A DNA stretch of 64,000 nt, from contig NZ_JAOWKY010000002.1 of the NCBI RefSeq assembly GCF_025751435.1, positions 542,783 through 606,782 of the forward strand, given 5' to 3'. The translations under genes and the position numbers were made by a program. Below, piece after piece: positions 17,990 through 26,417 of the stretch (position 1 is its first letter; each line of letters starts with the position of its first letter). Source of the DNA: Albidovulum marisflavi (lineage in GTDB: Bacteria; Pseudomonadota; Alphaproteobacteria; Rhodobacterales; Rhodobacteraceae). The notes beneath the pieces are model-generated. The model searched no databases. It was given only the letters and a program-made list of their open reading frames with translations, and was not told the origin of the DNA.

Positions 17990-19372
17990 TCAGTTCACCA
18001 TGCGGAAATAGGATGCGTCGTAGTTGTTGCCCATCCCCGCACCGCCGCAATAGCCGAAGGTGCCGTTCGACGTCGCGCTGATTTCGCCACCCGCGACCAG
18101 CGAGATACCCTCGACCCCGTTGGTCTGCGCGGTCAGGTTGATATTGGCGAGCGAGATCAACTGGCTTCCAAAGAAGTTCACCTGGCTCGTCATCGAGATC
18201 GTTCCGCTGCTGATGATCTGAACGTCGCCGCCATCGTTGCAGCCATCATTCTTGCCAAGGGTCACATTCTGGGAATCGCTGACCGCGTTGTTCTTGTCGG
18301 CGTTGGTCGTCAGGATCACCGCGTCTTCAAGGATCGTTCCATTGGCAAGCTTGACCTGGCAGTTGGTGACCAGCGCCATCTCCTTGAACCAACTGCCGTC
18401 GATCGTGATCGTGTTGTTGCCACCGGCGCAGGTGTATTCGTGCACGTATCCGGTCTTGAACTGGTCGGACAGCTGCGGCTTGTCCTTGCCCTTGCCCTTC
18501 GGGTCCGTGACCGTGATCACCGTGCTGCTGGTGATGTAGGACCGGTAGTAGGGCGAATCCGGGTTCATGATCCCGAACCTTGCGTCCTGGGGGTTCAGAA
18601 GACCCTGCTTGATCTGATTGACCCGATCCAGGACGCGGATGGCGTAGGATCCGTCGCGCAGTGCCTGCTGAAGGCCGATGTTGGTATCGAAGCCTGAATT
18701 CGGCTTCACCAGGTCGTTCTTGTCCGGCATCGATACGACCGATCCGGTTTCGAACACGCTGTTCGAGTTCACCTCGACATGGGTTTGCGAGTGAACGCAG
18801 AAGCCGGGAAGATAGCGGTTGTTGCTTTGCGTGTCGACGCGGCCCTCTGCCATGAAACCTTCGCGGGCGCAGTTCGGAACATAGGTTTGGAAAACCGATC
18901 CGGCGGCGATGTCGAAGTCATCATGACCGGCCAGGCGCAGGAACCAGGTACCCAGGCTGTTGTTGCGCGACGCGTAGCGGCGGGTCGAGACAAAGACCGC
19001 CGCCTTCGAGGTCGCATCCGGCGTGAATGTGCGGGTGCTGGCGTCCCATGAGCCAAACACGATGTCGTCGGCTGTCAGCACGTTGCCGTAGCGCGACGTC
19101 GGCATCATGTTGGTCGCCACCTCGATCGCCTTGGCCTTCGCGGCATCAGCCGAGTTCCACTCGCGCGACCAAAGGGCCGCGTGGGCGGCGGAATCGGCAG
19201 TCGCCTGCAATTGCGTCCTGGTCTGGAACGCGTTCCCCACGTCGACCGCGAAGCCGCCGATGATCAGGCTGCACAGCAGCATCTGCAGGCTCAGAACGGA
19301 AATGGCGCCACCCGTTCCGGCGGCGAAGCGATGCAGGATTTGAGATGCCCTTCGGGCCGCTCTGCACTTCAT
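17990..19372 (-). CDS. TadG-like pilus-assembly/secreted protein, second copy
   Basis: The 460-residue protein has one N-terminal hydrophobic segment (about 21-42, AISVLSLQMLLCSLIIGGF) and the TadE/G-type region QTRTQLQATADSAAHAAL. A long, Asn/Thr-rich extracytoplasmic part ends in FGYCGGAGMGNNY and YFRMVN. It is a close paralog of the gene at 19493-20872 along its whole length. The family relates to Flp pilus assembly, but no Tad ATPase or secretin lies near. Probable role: an envelope-anchored surface protein. The substrate or partner is unknown. It follows its paralog after a strong hairpin. Confidence 0.8.
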   Translation of the reverse strand: MKCRAARRASQILHRFAAGTGGAISVLSLQMLLCSLIIGGFAVDVGNAFQTRTQLQATADSAAHAALWSREWNSADAAKAKAIEVATNMMPTSRYGNVLTADDIVFGSWDASTRTFTPDATSKAAVFVSTRRYASRNNSLGTWFLRLAGHDDFDIAAGSVFQTYVPNCAREGFMAEGRVDTQSNNRYLPGFCVHSQTHVEVNSNSVFETGSVVSMPDKNDLVKPNSGFDTNIGLQQALRDGSYAIRVLDRVNQIKQGLLNPQDARFGIMNPDSPYYRSYITSSTVITVTDPKGKGKDKPQLSDQFKTGYVHEYTCAGGNNTITIDGSWFKEMALVTNCQVKLANGTILEDAVILTTNADKNNAVSDSQNVTLGKNDGCNDGGDVQIISSGTISMTSQVNFFGSQLISLANINLTAQTNGVEGISLVAGGEISATSNGTFGYCGGAGMGNNYDASYFRMVN

Positions 19373-19435
19373 TTGAAACCCCTTGGTTCAAATCTGGACA
19401 AAAATCAGTTGGTACAATGGGTTGTGCTGCACAAA

Positions 19436-19470
19436 GGCCCGCCGGCCACCACTTGGTGCGCCGACGGGCC
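19436..19470 (-). terminator. Hairpin between the two TadG-like genes
   Basis: A long GC-rich inverted repeat (GGCCCGTCGGCGCAC pairing with a near-complement ending GGCGGGCC) lies in the 120-base gap between the paralogs and is followed on the minus strand by TTTGT. It could attenuate transcription of the second copy or stabilise the upstream mRNA. Confidence 0.55.
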
Positions 19471-19492
19471 AAGGATTGCTGCCTTGGGTCGC

Positions 19493-20872
19493 TTACCTGA
19501 CCATTCGGAAATACTTCGCCTCGTAGTTGTTGCCCATCCCCGCCCCGCCGCAGAAGCCGAACGAACCGTTCGACGTGATGCTGGCTTCGCCGCCGGCAAC
19601 GAACGACGCGCCTTCGATCCCGTTCGCGTTGGCGGTGGCATAGATGTCGCCGGCCGCGATGAACTGGCTGCCGTAGACCTGGATCCCCGACGCCAGGTCG
19701 ATGCCACCCTTTGTCACCACCTGCACGTCGCCGCCAGCGGTGCAGTTGTCATCCTTGCCGAAACGCACACCCGAACGACCATAGAACGACTTGCCATCAA
19801 CGTTGGTGTTCAGGAAGACCACGTCTTCAAGCGACGCGCCGTCGCCCAGGTCGGTGCCGAACTGGATCCGGCAGTTCGTGACGATCGCCATCTTGCGCAG
19901 CCAGTCACCCTTGACCTGCTTGTGCTGGTTGTCGTTCTTGCAGTCGAGAATGTGGACGCGGCCCTGCTTGAAGTCGGCTTGCGACAGCTCGGTCTTGCCT
20001 TGCCCGTTGATCTTCACGGCAACCTTGTTGGTGATGTAGCTGCGGTAATAGGGCGAAGTCGGCTCCATGATCCCGTATTTCGCGTCGGCCGGGTTCAGAA
20101 GTCCCTGTTCGATCTGGTTGATCCTGCCAAGGATGCGCATCGCATAGGAACCGTCTCTCAGCGCCTCGCGCAGGCCGGTGTTCTGGTCGAAACCCGAATC
20201 CGGGATCACCACGTCGGTCTTGTCGGGCATCGAAACGATCACGCCGGTGTTGAAGACGTTGTTCGAGTTGATCTCGACATGCTCCTGCGAGTGGATGCAG
20301 TAGCCCGGTTCATAGTTGTTGTTGCTTTGCGTATCGACCCGCTCGGCCGCGACGATGCCTTCACGGAAGCAGCTTGAGGCGTAGGTTTCCCAGACCGAAC
20401 CCGATCCGACGTCCAGCCGATCCTGGCCCGCAAGCCGCAGGAAGAAGGTCCCCAGGCCGTTATTCTGCGCCTCGTAGCGCTTCGTGGACACGAAAACCGC
20501 ATTCTTGGAAGCGGAATTCGCGGTGAATTTCTTCGTCGTCGCGTCCCAGTCGCCAAAAACGATATCCTCGGGGCGCAGAACCGTGCCGTAGCGAGAGGTC
20601 GGCATCATGTTGGTCGCCACGGTGATCGCCTTGGCCTTGGCGACGTCGGCGGTTTCCCATTCGCGCGTCAGAAGGGCGGCGTGGGCGGCCGAGTCCGCGG
20701 TCGCCTGCAACTGCGTGTAGGCCTGGAAACCATTGCCGACATCCACGGCGAAGCCGCCCAGGATCAGGCTCACGATCAGCATCTGCAAGCTGAGCACGGT
20801 TATGCCACCGTCCTCGCGCTTTGCGCGTTTTTTCGCGGCGCGGGCCGCGCGGCTCAGGAATAGCGGTGTCAT
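19493..20872 (-). CDS. TadG-like pilus-assembly/secreted protein, first copy
   Basis: The 459-residue paralog of the preceding feature. It has a basic N-terminus (AARAAKKRAKRE), then a hydrophobic anchor (GGITVLSLQMLIVSLILGGF), the QAYTQLQATADSAAHAALL block characteristic of TadG-like proteins, several cysteines shared with its paralog (DCKNDNQ, TNCRIQF, DDNCTAGGD), and the conserved tail FGFCGGAGMGNNY. The start overlaps the stop of the upstream TadE-like gene (ATGA), so the three genes form one operon. Confidence 0.8.
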   Translation of the reverse strand: MTPLFLSRAARAAKKRAKREDGGITVLSLQMLIVSLILGGFAVDVGNGFQAYTQLQATADSAAHAALLTREWETADVAKAKAITVATNMMPTSRYGTVLRPEDIVFGDWDATTKKFTANSASKNAVFVSTKRYEAQNNGLGTFFLRLAGQDRLDVGSGSVWETYASSCFREGIVAAERVDTQSNNNYEPGYCIHSQEHVEINSNNVFNTGVIVSMPDKTDVVIPDSGFDQNTGLREALRDGSYAMRILGRINQIEQGLLNPADAKYGIMEPTSPYYRSYITNKVAVKINGQGKTELSQADFKQGRVHILDCKNDNQHKQVKGDWLRKMAIVTNCRIQFGTDLGDGASLEDVVFLNTNVDGKSFYGRSGVRFGKDDNCTAGGDVQVVTKGGIDLASGIQVYGSQFIAAGDIYATANANGIEGASFVAGGEASITSNGSFGFCGGAGMGNNYEAKYFRMVR

Positions 20873-21285
20873 GGTTGGCTGAACCCCTCGTCAAGCTGGT
20901 CGGCGGTGATGAACCAGTTGCTGCTGAAGACATGGGCAATGCCCAGAAGGTCGAGATCTGCCAGCGGGACGGTCACGGTCGTCGTGATCAGACCGGCCGC
21001 GTTGGTGGTCACCGCGTTCGCATTGGCGCTGATCGAGGCGATACGACCTTCCACGTAGGTTTCCGTCTCGGCGTTGGTGGTCAGACGGCGGATCGAGTAG
21101 TTCCGGTTCCCGTCCTGGATGATCCGCATGATCCGGGACTGGTTGTTGAAGATCATCGATAGGTCGACCATCAGGGAAAACAGACCCAGGAAGAATGGCA
21201 GCCACAGGATGACTTCGATCGTCGCTGCCCCTCGGTCGCGACGCAGGAAATTCTTGCCCCTGCTGACAAGACGAAATGGCAGCAT
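20869..21285 (-). CDS. TadE-like pilus-assembly protein
   Basis: About 138 residues from the ATG at 21285, which has TTTAGGAG upstream. The basic start and RDRGAATIEVILWLPFFLG resemble the TadE family, where a Glu near the start of a hydrophobic segment mimics a type IV pilin. The rest is a beta-rich extracytoplasmic domain. It is the first gene of the TadE-TadG-TadG operon. No other tad genes are in the window, so whether it acts with a distant tad locus or on its own is open. Confidence 0.75.
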   Translation of the reverse strand: MLPFRLVSRGKNFLRRDRGAATIEVILWLPFFLGLFSLMVDLSMIFNNQSRIMRIIQDGNRNYSIRRLTTNAETETYVEGRIASISANANAVTTNAAGLITTTVTVPLADLDLLGIAHVFSSNWFITADQLDEGFSQP

Positions 21286-21588
21286 AACACGGCTCCTAAA
21301 CACCGCCGATCCGCGGCGGCACCCCACACGCCATCAAATAAGCGATCAGAATCGGGCTAAATTTTGTCGATTTCAGGCTGTCGTGATGGCATGCGAAGCA
21401 GGAGGCCGCGCATCGAAGGATAAATCAGGCGCGATCCGATCCATTTGCGCACAATCGCGAACAATCAAGTGTCCGATACCGCTCCATTCGGCTCAATTGA
21501 GTCAACTTGCTGTTCGGAGCGCAGGTTTGGTCACCTGCTGGCGGCTTCGCTGCGAATCCGGTGGGCCGCGCGGCGGGCCGTGGGGCGA
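21286..21588. other. Intergenic region between TadE operon promoter and gdhA 3' end
   Basis: About 300 bases without a convincing gene. It should contain the promoter of the leftward TadE/TadG operon near its left end and the 3' trailer of gdhA at its right end. GGGGCGATCAAAGCCCC (21581-21597) overlaps the gdhA stop and could fold. Part is locally AT-richer (around 21445-21515). I see no RNA gene or repeat. Confidence 0.5.
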
Positions 21589-23019
21589 TCAAAGCCCCTT
21601 CGAACGGTAGGCCGCCGCCACGCGGTCGATGGCCACGATATAGGCCGCGACACGCAGGTCGTGCACGTCGTTGCGGGCATGCCAAACCTCACGCATGGCC
21701 TGGTAGGCGGTGCGCATGGTGTCGTCGAGACCCGAGCGCACCAGTTCAAGCTCGTCAGAGCCGCGCAGGAAGCGTTCCTTGAAGTCCGGGGCAAGCTCCC
21801 ATCCCAGTCCGCGGTCAGAGGAAAGCCGTTCAAGCTCTTCGACGATCAGGCGTGAGCGCGCCTCTTCGGCCCGCCGCTGCATTCGCCCGAACCGGATGTG
21901 AGACAGGTTCTTGACCCATTCGAAATAGGACACCGTGACGCCGCCGGCGTTGGCGTACATGTCAGGGATGATGACGGTGCCCTTTTCGCGTAGCACCTCG
22001 TCAGCGCCGAAGGTGACCGGCCCGTTGGCCGCCTCGATGATCAGACGGGCCTTGATCCGGTCGGCATTGCCAAGGTGGATTACCCCTTCATGCGCGGCGG
22101 GGATCAAGATGTCGCACTCTTTCTCAAGCACCTCCGCGCCGTTTTCGACCTGGACCGCGTCGGCATAGCCCTTGATTGTTCCGTGACGGTTCATCCACTG
22201 CTTGACCGCCGCGACATCCAGCCCTTCATCCCGCACCAGCGCGCCGTCATGTTCGATGATGCCGGTCACGATCACCCCGTCCTCTTCGCTGAGGAACTTG
22301 GTGGCATGGTAGCCCACATTGCCAAGGCCCTGCACGATCACGCGCTTGCCTTCCAGATCGCCCGAAAGCCCGGCCAGCGCCTTGTCGTCGGCGTGGCGGA
22401 AGAACTCGCGCAGGGCGTACTGCACCCCGCGCCCCGTCGCCTCGACGCGGCCCTGGATGCCGCCTGCGTGCGGCGGCTTGCCCGTCACGCAGGCACGCGC
22501 GTTGATGTCGGCGGTGTTCATGCGCGCGTACTGGTCCGCAATCCACGCCATTTCACGCTCGGAAGTTCCCATGTCCGGCGCGGGAACGTTCTGCGCGGGG
22601 TTGATCAGATCGCGCTTTATAAGCTCATAGGCAAAGCGCCGGGTGATCTGCTCGAGCTCGTGTTCGTCCCACTGCCGCGGATCGATGCAAAGACCGCCCT
22701 TCGAGCCGCCGAAGGGTGTTTCCACAAGGGCACATTTGTAGGTCATCAGCGCGGCCAGCGCTTCGACCTCATCCTGAGACACCGAGGTGGCGTATCGGAT
22801 GCCGCCCTTCACAGGCTCCATGTGCTCAGAGTGCACCGATCGGTATCCGACGAAGGTCTCGATCTTGCCCCGCAGCCGCACGCCGAAGCGCACGGTGTAG
22901 GTCGAGTTGCAGACCTTGATCTTTTCTTCAAGCCCTGGGCTGAGGTCCATGAGCGCCACCGCCCGATTGAACATCAGATCCACAGACTCGCGAAAGCTCG
23001 GCTCCTTCAGGGTCGACAT
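21589..23019 (-). CDS. Glutamate dehydrogenase (Glu/Leu/Phe/Val dehydrogenase family)
   Basis: Interconverts glutamate and 2-oxoglutarate plus ammonia. In 476 residues the substrate site is visible as VKGGIRYA and ALVETPFGGSKGG with the conserved lysines. The NAD(P) fold is VIVQGLGNVGYHATKFL, and NAGGVTVSYFEW is typical of the family. I chose the ATG at 23019 because AGGAG precedes it by 5 bases; an ATG 30 bases upstream lacks this. Cofactor preference cannot be decided by eye. It is monocistronic, transcribed away from the pirin gene. Confidence 0.93.
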   Translation of the reverse strand: MSTLKEPSFRESVDLMFNRAVALMDLSPGLEEKIKVCNSTYTVRFGVRLRGKIETFVGYRSVHSEHMEPVKGGIRYATSVSQDEVEALAALMTYKCALVETPFGGSKGGLCIDPRQWDEHELEQITRRFAYELIKRDLINPAQNVPAPDMGTSEREMAWIADQYARMNTADINARACVTGKPPHAGGIQGRVEATGRGVQYALREFFRHADDKALAGLSGDLEGKRVIVQGLGNVGYHATKFLSEEDGVIVTGIIEHDGALVRDEGLDVAAVKQWMNRHGTIKGYADAVQVENGAEVLEKECDILIPAAHEGVIHLGNADRIKARLIIEAANGPVTFGADEVLREKGTVIIPDMYANAGGVTVSYFEWVKNLSHIRFGRMQRRAEEARSRLIVEELERLSSDRGLGWELAPDFKERFLRGSDELELVRSGLDDTMRTAYQAMREVWHARNDVHDLRVAAYIVAIDRVAAAYRSKGL

Positions 23020-23346
23020 GGCTTCTCCTGACATCAGCTCGGTAGCCATTTATAACACGCATTGCGCGAACTGGAACCGCCGCGGACGCCCAGCCCCCGA
23101 ACTTCCCGCGCAAATCGGGGCGGACCAGGCCAATGACGCCGGTCCCGGCGGTACTTTCGCGGCCGGAAAAAACGCTGACTCGTTGCCGCGCTGGCCGTGC
23201 CTGGGCTGCGCCACACCACAGGCAGATGCCGGGTCAAGATCGTTGTGCGCTGGCAAACGCATACTGTGAGTCCCGGACTGCGCGGTCAGGACTCGCGGCG
23301 CGCCGGGATGCGCCTATATTCGCTTCAGCAGAACAGGAGGCCCGCA
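23020..23346. other. Divergent intergenic region gdhA / pirin
   Basis: About 330 bases between two divergent genes, so it must hold both promoters. The rightward end has the ribosome binding site AGGAGG at about 23335-23340. Frames exist through part of it on the plus strand but have no start signal or family likeness. No repeat or RNA is evident. Confidence 0.5.
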
Positions 23347-24258
23347 ATGTCCATCCGTCCAATCCTTGAATCCCGCCGCGCCATGCCGACGATGGAAGGC
23401 GCGGGCGTAAAGCTGCATCGCGCCTTCGGCTTCCACGACCCCAGCGAGCTTGACCCATTCCTGCTGTTCGACGACTTCCGCAACGAGCGGCCCGACGATT
23501 ACCTGCGCGGGTTCCCGTGGCATCCGCACCGCGGGATCGAGACCATCACCTACGTGCTCGCCGGGACCGTCGAGCATGGCGACAGCCTTGGCAACAAGGG
23601 GCGTCTGGGCGCGGGTGACGTGCAGTGGATGACGGCCGGGTCGGGGATCATGCATCAAGAAATGCCGCTTGGAAACGCCAAGGGCCAGATGCATGGCTTC
23701 CAGCTTTGGGCCAACCTGCCCTCGGGCCTCAAGATGACGACGCCGCGCTATCAGGATGTGAAATCGGCCGACATCCCCGAGATCACCGACGACGACGGAA
23801 CCGTCGTGCGGGTGATCGTCGGCTCATTCTGGGGCAAGTCCGGACCGGTCGACGGGATCGCAGCCGATCCGCAGTACCTGGACATCTCGGTTCCGCCTGG
23901 CGTGCGCAAGACCTTCAGGATCGACACCTATCGCCGCGCCTTCGCCTATGTCTTCGAAGGCACCGGCCGCTTTTCCGACGCGTCCCGCCCGCAAGGCGTG
24001 CTTCTGGAAAAGGAGGTGATGGGCGAAGAGGTGAACATCCGCGACATGTCCGGCGACCGGACGCTCATCCGCTTCGGCACGGGTGACGAGGTGACGGTGC
24101 AGGCCGGTGACAAGGGGATCCGGTTCCTGCTGATCTCGGGCGCGCCGATCGAAGAACCGGTCGCCTGGCATGGACCGATCGTGATGAACACCAAGGCCGA
24201 GATCATGCAGGCGATGACGGACCTCAGGAACGGGACGTTCATCCGCCCCGCGCATTGA
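23347..24258 (+). CDS. Pirin family protein
   Basis: A 303-residue double cupin protein. The iron-binding residues of pirin are present in HPHRGIETITYVL and in the later HQEMP motif (GSGIMHQEMPLG). The C-terminal cupin domain ends with the VAWHGPIVMNT block. Some pirins are quercetin dioxygenases and others act as redox sensors or enzyme regulators; which applies here is unknown. The ATG at 23347 is preceded by AGGAGG. An in-frame extension to 23197 lacks family similarity and is rejected. Confidence 0.92.
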   Translation: MSIRPILESRRAMPTMEGAGVKLHRAFGFHDPSELDPFLLFDDFRNERPDDYLRGFPWHPHRGIETITYVLAGTVEHGDSLGNKGRLGAGDVQWMTAGSGIMHQEMPLGNAKGQMHGFQLWANLPSGLKMTTPRYQDVKSADIPEITDDDGTVVRVIVGSFWGKSGPVDGIAADPQYLDISVPPGVRKTFRIDTYRRAFAYVFEGTGRFSDASRPQGVLLEKEVMGEEVNIRDMSGDRTLIRFGTGDEVTVQAGDKGIRFLLISGAPIEEPVAWHGPIVMNTKAEIMQAMTDLRNGTFIRPAH

Positions 24259-24313
24259 CCGGCGGGCCGCGCGGTTTCATCAGGCCTCAAGAGAGGCGGA
24301 CAACCGCGTAAGA

Positions 24314-24652
24314 CTAATAGCGGGCCTGGCCAGCGTAATATGCTGCCAGGTCCTCAAGATCCTGATCGGTCAGATCCCGCAGGAAATTTGTCATGGCCGA
24401 ACCCTTGCTGGTGTCCTCACGCTTGCCGGACGCATAGTTCCTCATTTGCTCCAGCAAGTAGACCGCCGGCTGTCCGGCCAACATCGGAACCGGTTGGAAC
24501 GAGGTTGAGCGGGCATTCCCGTCCACCCCGTGACACCGTGCGCAGTTGGTTCGCGCAAGATCCCGTCCATGCTCCGGGTCACCTTCCGCGAGAACGGCGG
24601 AAGCCGTCGCGAAGAATGACAGGGTCAATGTCGAAGCGATGCGCAAGGCCAC
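24314..24652 (-). CDS. Periplasmic c-type cytochrome, small monoheme
   Basis: About 112 residues from a GTG start at 24652. A signal peptide (VALRIASTLTLSFFATASAVLA) is followed by the heme-binding CARCH motif and, further on, MLAGQP, with Met a possible axial ligand. The tail LTDQDLEDLAAYYAGQ is the usual final helix of class I cytochromes c (cytochrome c553/c4 half-like). The GTG start is chosen because GGGGAGG sits 7 bases upstream; the ATG at 24694 would put 14 extra residues in front of the signal peptide. The electron partner is unknown. Confidence 0.87.
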   Translation of the reverse strand: MALRIASTLTLSFFATASAVLAEGDPEHGRDLARTNCARCHGVDGNARSTSFQPVPMLAGQPAVYLLEQMRNYASGKREDTSKGSAMTNFLRDLTDQDLEDLAAYYAGQARY

Positions 24653-24806
24653 GTCAGCCTCCCCGAACGATCCAACTTGCAACCATGATACCACATTAGC
24701 GGCGTTTCGGCGAACGCGCCTGCCAGTCGGCGGCGCGCTTGCAGGTGGGGCCGAACAGACGTCTGCCCTGGCGAAGCGGAAGCCGCCAACGGGACACGGT
24801 ACCCGA

Positions 24807-25340
24807 CTAGTCTTCGAAAAGCGCCTTGGCGCGTTCAGGGTCCCAGCGCCGCTCTGTCAGCCCTTCGGCTTCCCATTCCAGTCGCTCGGCCTCAAAGAAG
24901 TCGCCACCGTAGATGTGCAGTGCGCCGGTGTACTTGCAGATCGGGTTGGTCACTGAATGAATGACATCCTTTCCAAGCGGCGCGACGTCTCCGGCCGCCA
25001 AGGCCTTGGCGCCCGCGGCCTCGATCCGGCCAAGTGGATCATCCTTCACACGACGCCAGAAGATATTGTCCTCGCGGCCCGTGTAGATGCCGATGACGGC
25101 CCACATGTTGTGATCGTGGGGCATCAGGACCATCTGAGGTTTCCAGACGACGTTGAGAATTGTCAGCTGGGGCGATTTGTAGATGGCGCTCAGCCCGCCC
25201 GAAGTCGGTTCGCCAAGTTCGTCCAGGACCGCCGAGAGATCCGTCATCGCCCCTTTCAGCAGCTCCGCCACAGCGCCGTGGGTTGGGTCGTCGCGGACGG
25301 CGGCCTTGCAGTCTTCGACGAATGCTTCGAGATTGAACAT
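24807..25340 (-). CDS. Cysteine dioxygenase-like cupin protein
   Basis: A 177-residue small cupin of the predicted metal-dependent double-stranded beta-helix type. The metal site is suggested by MPHDHNMWAVIGIYTGREDN (two His and a following Glu) and a later His in KDVIHSVTNP, matching the pattern of 3-mercaptopropionate/cysteine dioxygenase relatives. The substrate cannot be fixed from sequence. It has its own upstream region and lies between the cytochrome and a TetR gene on the same strand. Confidence 0.75.
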   Translation of the reverse strand: MFNLEAFVEDCKAAVRDDPTHGAVAELLKGAMTDLSAVLDELGEPTSGGLSAIYKSPQLTILNVVWKPQMVLMPHDHNMWAVIGIYTGREDNIFWRRVKDDPLGRIEAAGAKALAAGDVAPLGKDVIHSVTNPICKYTGALHIYGGDFFEAERLEWEAEGLTERRWDPERAKALFED

Positions 25341-25418
25341 CGTCTCTCCTCCAGCCCCAAAAGTCCGAGACTAGCACAAAATGGCCTTCCGAAGAACGCG
25401 GTCATCGCCGGACGGGCG

Positions 25419-26006
25419 TTACACAGCGACCGCCTTGCGCACCATGTCCCAGTAGATATCGCCCACTGCGGCACGCCCCAGACGCCCGCCTTCGCGATAC
25501 CAGGTGTTGACACCGTTCAGCATGGCGATGATCGCCATGGTCGCGAGCTTGGTATCGGGCACGGCGAAGAACCCCCCGCCCTGCCCCGCCTTGAGGATCG
25601 ATTCCAGCCGGTTCTCGTAGTCCCGCCGAAGCCCCTCGATCACGGCGAAGTTTTCCGGCCCAAGGTTTCGCAACTCCATGTAGGACAGGAAGACGGCGTC
25701 GGCATGGTCAAGATTGAAGGCGATGTGAAACCTCACGAAGGAGTCGAGCCGTTCGACCGGGCCGGCGGGGGGCTCCGCCGCGTCCCAAGCCTTGATCAAC
25801 TCGTCCATGTGGTCCCTGAGCAGATCGACCAGCATCGTTTCCTTGTCGGGCGTGTAGAGATAAAGCGCGCCGGCCTGCACGCCCACCTCGGCCGCGATCT
25901 GACGCATGGACACCGCCGCGAAGCCGTGGCGCGCGAAGAGTCGGCGTGCCGCCGCGCGGATGCGCGGGCCGGTGATATCGGATCGGGAACCGGGTTTGCG
26001 GGCCAT
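25419..26006 (-). CDS. TetR/AcrR family transcriptional regulator
   Basis: About 195 residues. The N-terminal helix-turn-helix lies in ARRLFARHGFAAVSMRQIA and VGVQAGALYLYTPDKETML. The C-terminal ligand domain is of the WHG type (GVNTWYREGGRLG). The ATG at 26006 gives the usual short N-terminus; an earlier ATG adds seven residues. A perfect palindrome 15 bases upstream (26021-26034) is its likely operator, implying autoregulation and possibly control of the divergent lipoprotein gene. Confidence 0.9.
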   Translation of the reverse strand: MARKPGSRSDITGPRIRAAARRLFARHGFAAVSMRQIAAEVGVQAGALYLYTPDKETMLVDLLRDHMDELIKAWDAAEPPAGPVERLDSFVRFHIAFNLDHADAVFLSYMELRNLGPENFAVIEGLRRDYENRLESILKAGQGGGFFAVPDTKLATMAIIAMLNGVNTWYREGGRLGRAAVGDIYWDMVRKAVAV

Positions 26007-26020
26007 GGGCCCACAGTATA

Positions 26021-26034
26021 TGAACAAACGTTCA
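26021..26034. promoter_or_regulatory. Probable TetR operator
   Basis: TGAAC AAAC GTTCA is a perfect 5-bp inverted repeat with a 4-base centre, between the TetR gene (start 26006) and the divergent lipoprotein gene (start 26102). Position, symmetry and length suit a TetR dimer site. Confidence 0.55.
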
Positions 26035-26101
26035 GAACAATCCCCGAAACTTGCGAAGCCTGCCGGTCCGGCCTATCTTCGCGCCGCGACACGGAGGCTT
26101 C

Positions 26102-26329
26102 ATGCGCCCAGTTCCCATCACCTTGGCGGCCGTCGTTCTGGCGGCCTGCGCGCCCGGCACCGGAACGGCTCCGACGGCCGCCCGCGCGCCCTACCCCGAG
26201 CTTCTTCCCCTGTCCGAGCTTCTGTCGCCCGAGGGTGCCATCGACGGTGCCGCGACGGCCGCAGCGCTTGAGGCGGAAGCAGCAGCGCTAAGGGCACGCG
26301 CTGCCGCGCTAAAGGCGGCCGACGGCTGA
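26102..26329 (+). CDS. Small putative lipoprotein
   Basis: A 75-residue protein beginning MRPVPITLAAVVLAAC, a lipoprotein signal peptide with lipobox LAAC (Cys16 would be lipidated). The mature part contains a proline-rich stretch and an Ala/Glu-rich coil (ALEAEAAALRARAAALKAA) that should be helical. GGAGG precedes the ATG. Function is unknown. It is short and conserved-looking in architecture rather than sequence. Confidence 0.7.
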   Translation: MRPVPITLAAVVLAACAPGTGTAPTAARAPYPELLPLSELLSPEGAIDGAATAAALEAEAAALRARAAALKAADG

Positions 26330-26417
26330 TACGGCGTCGCACCACGCGCGGGCGCGTTGCAAGCCCCGCCGCAACAGGCTAACACCCGCCGGAACGCATG
26401 ATATCCAGGAGCTCCCC

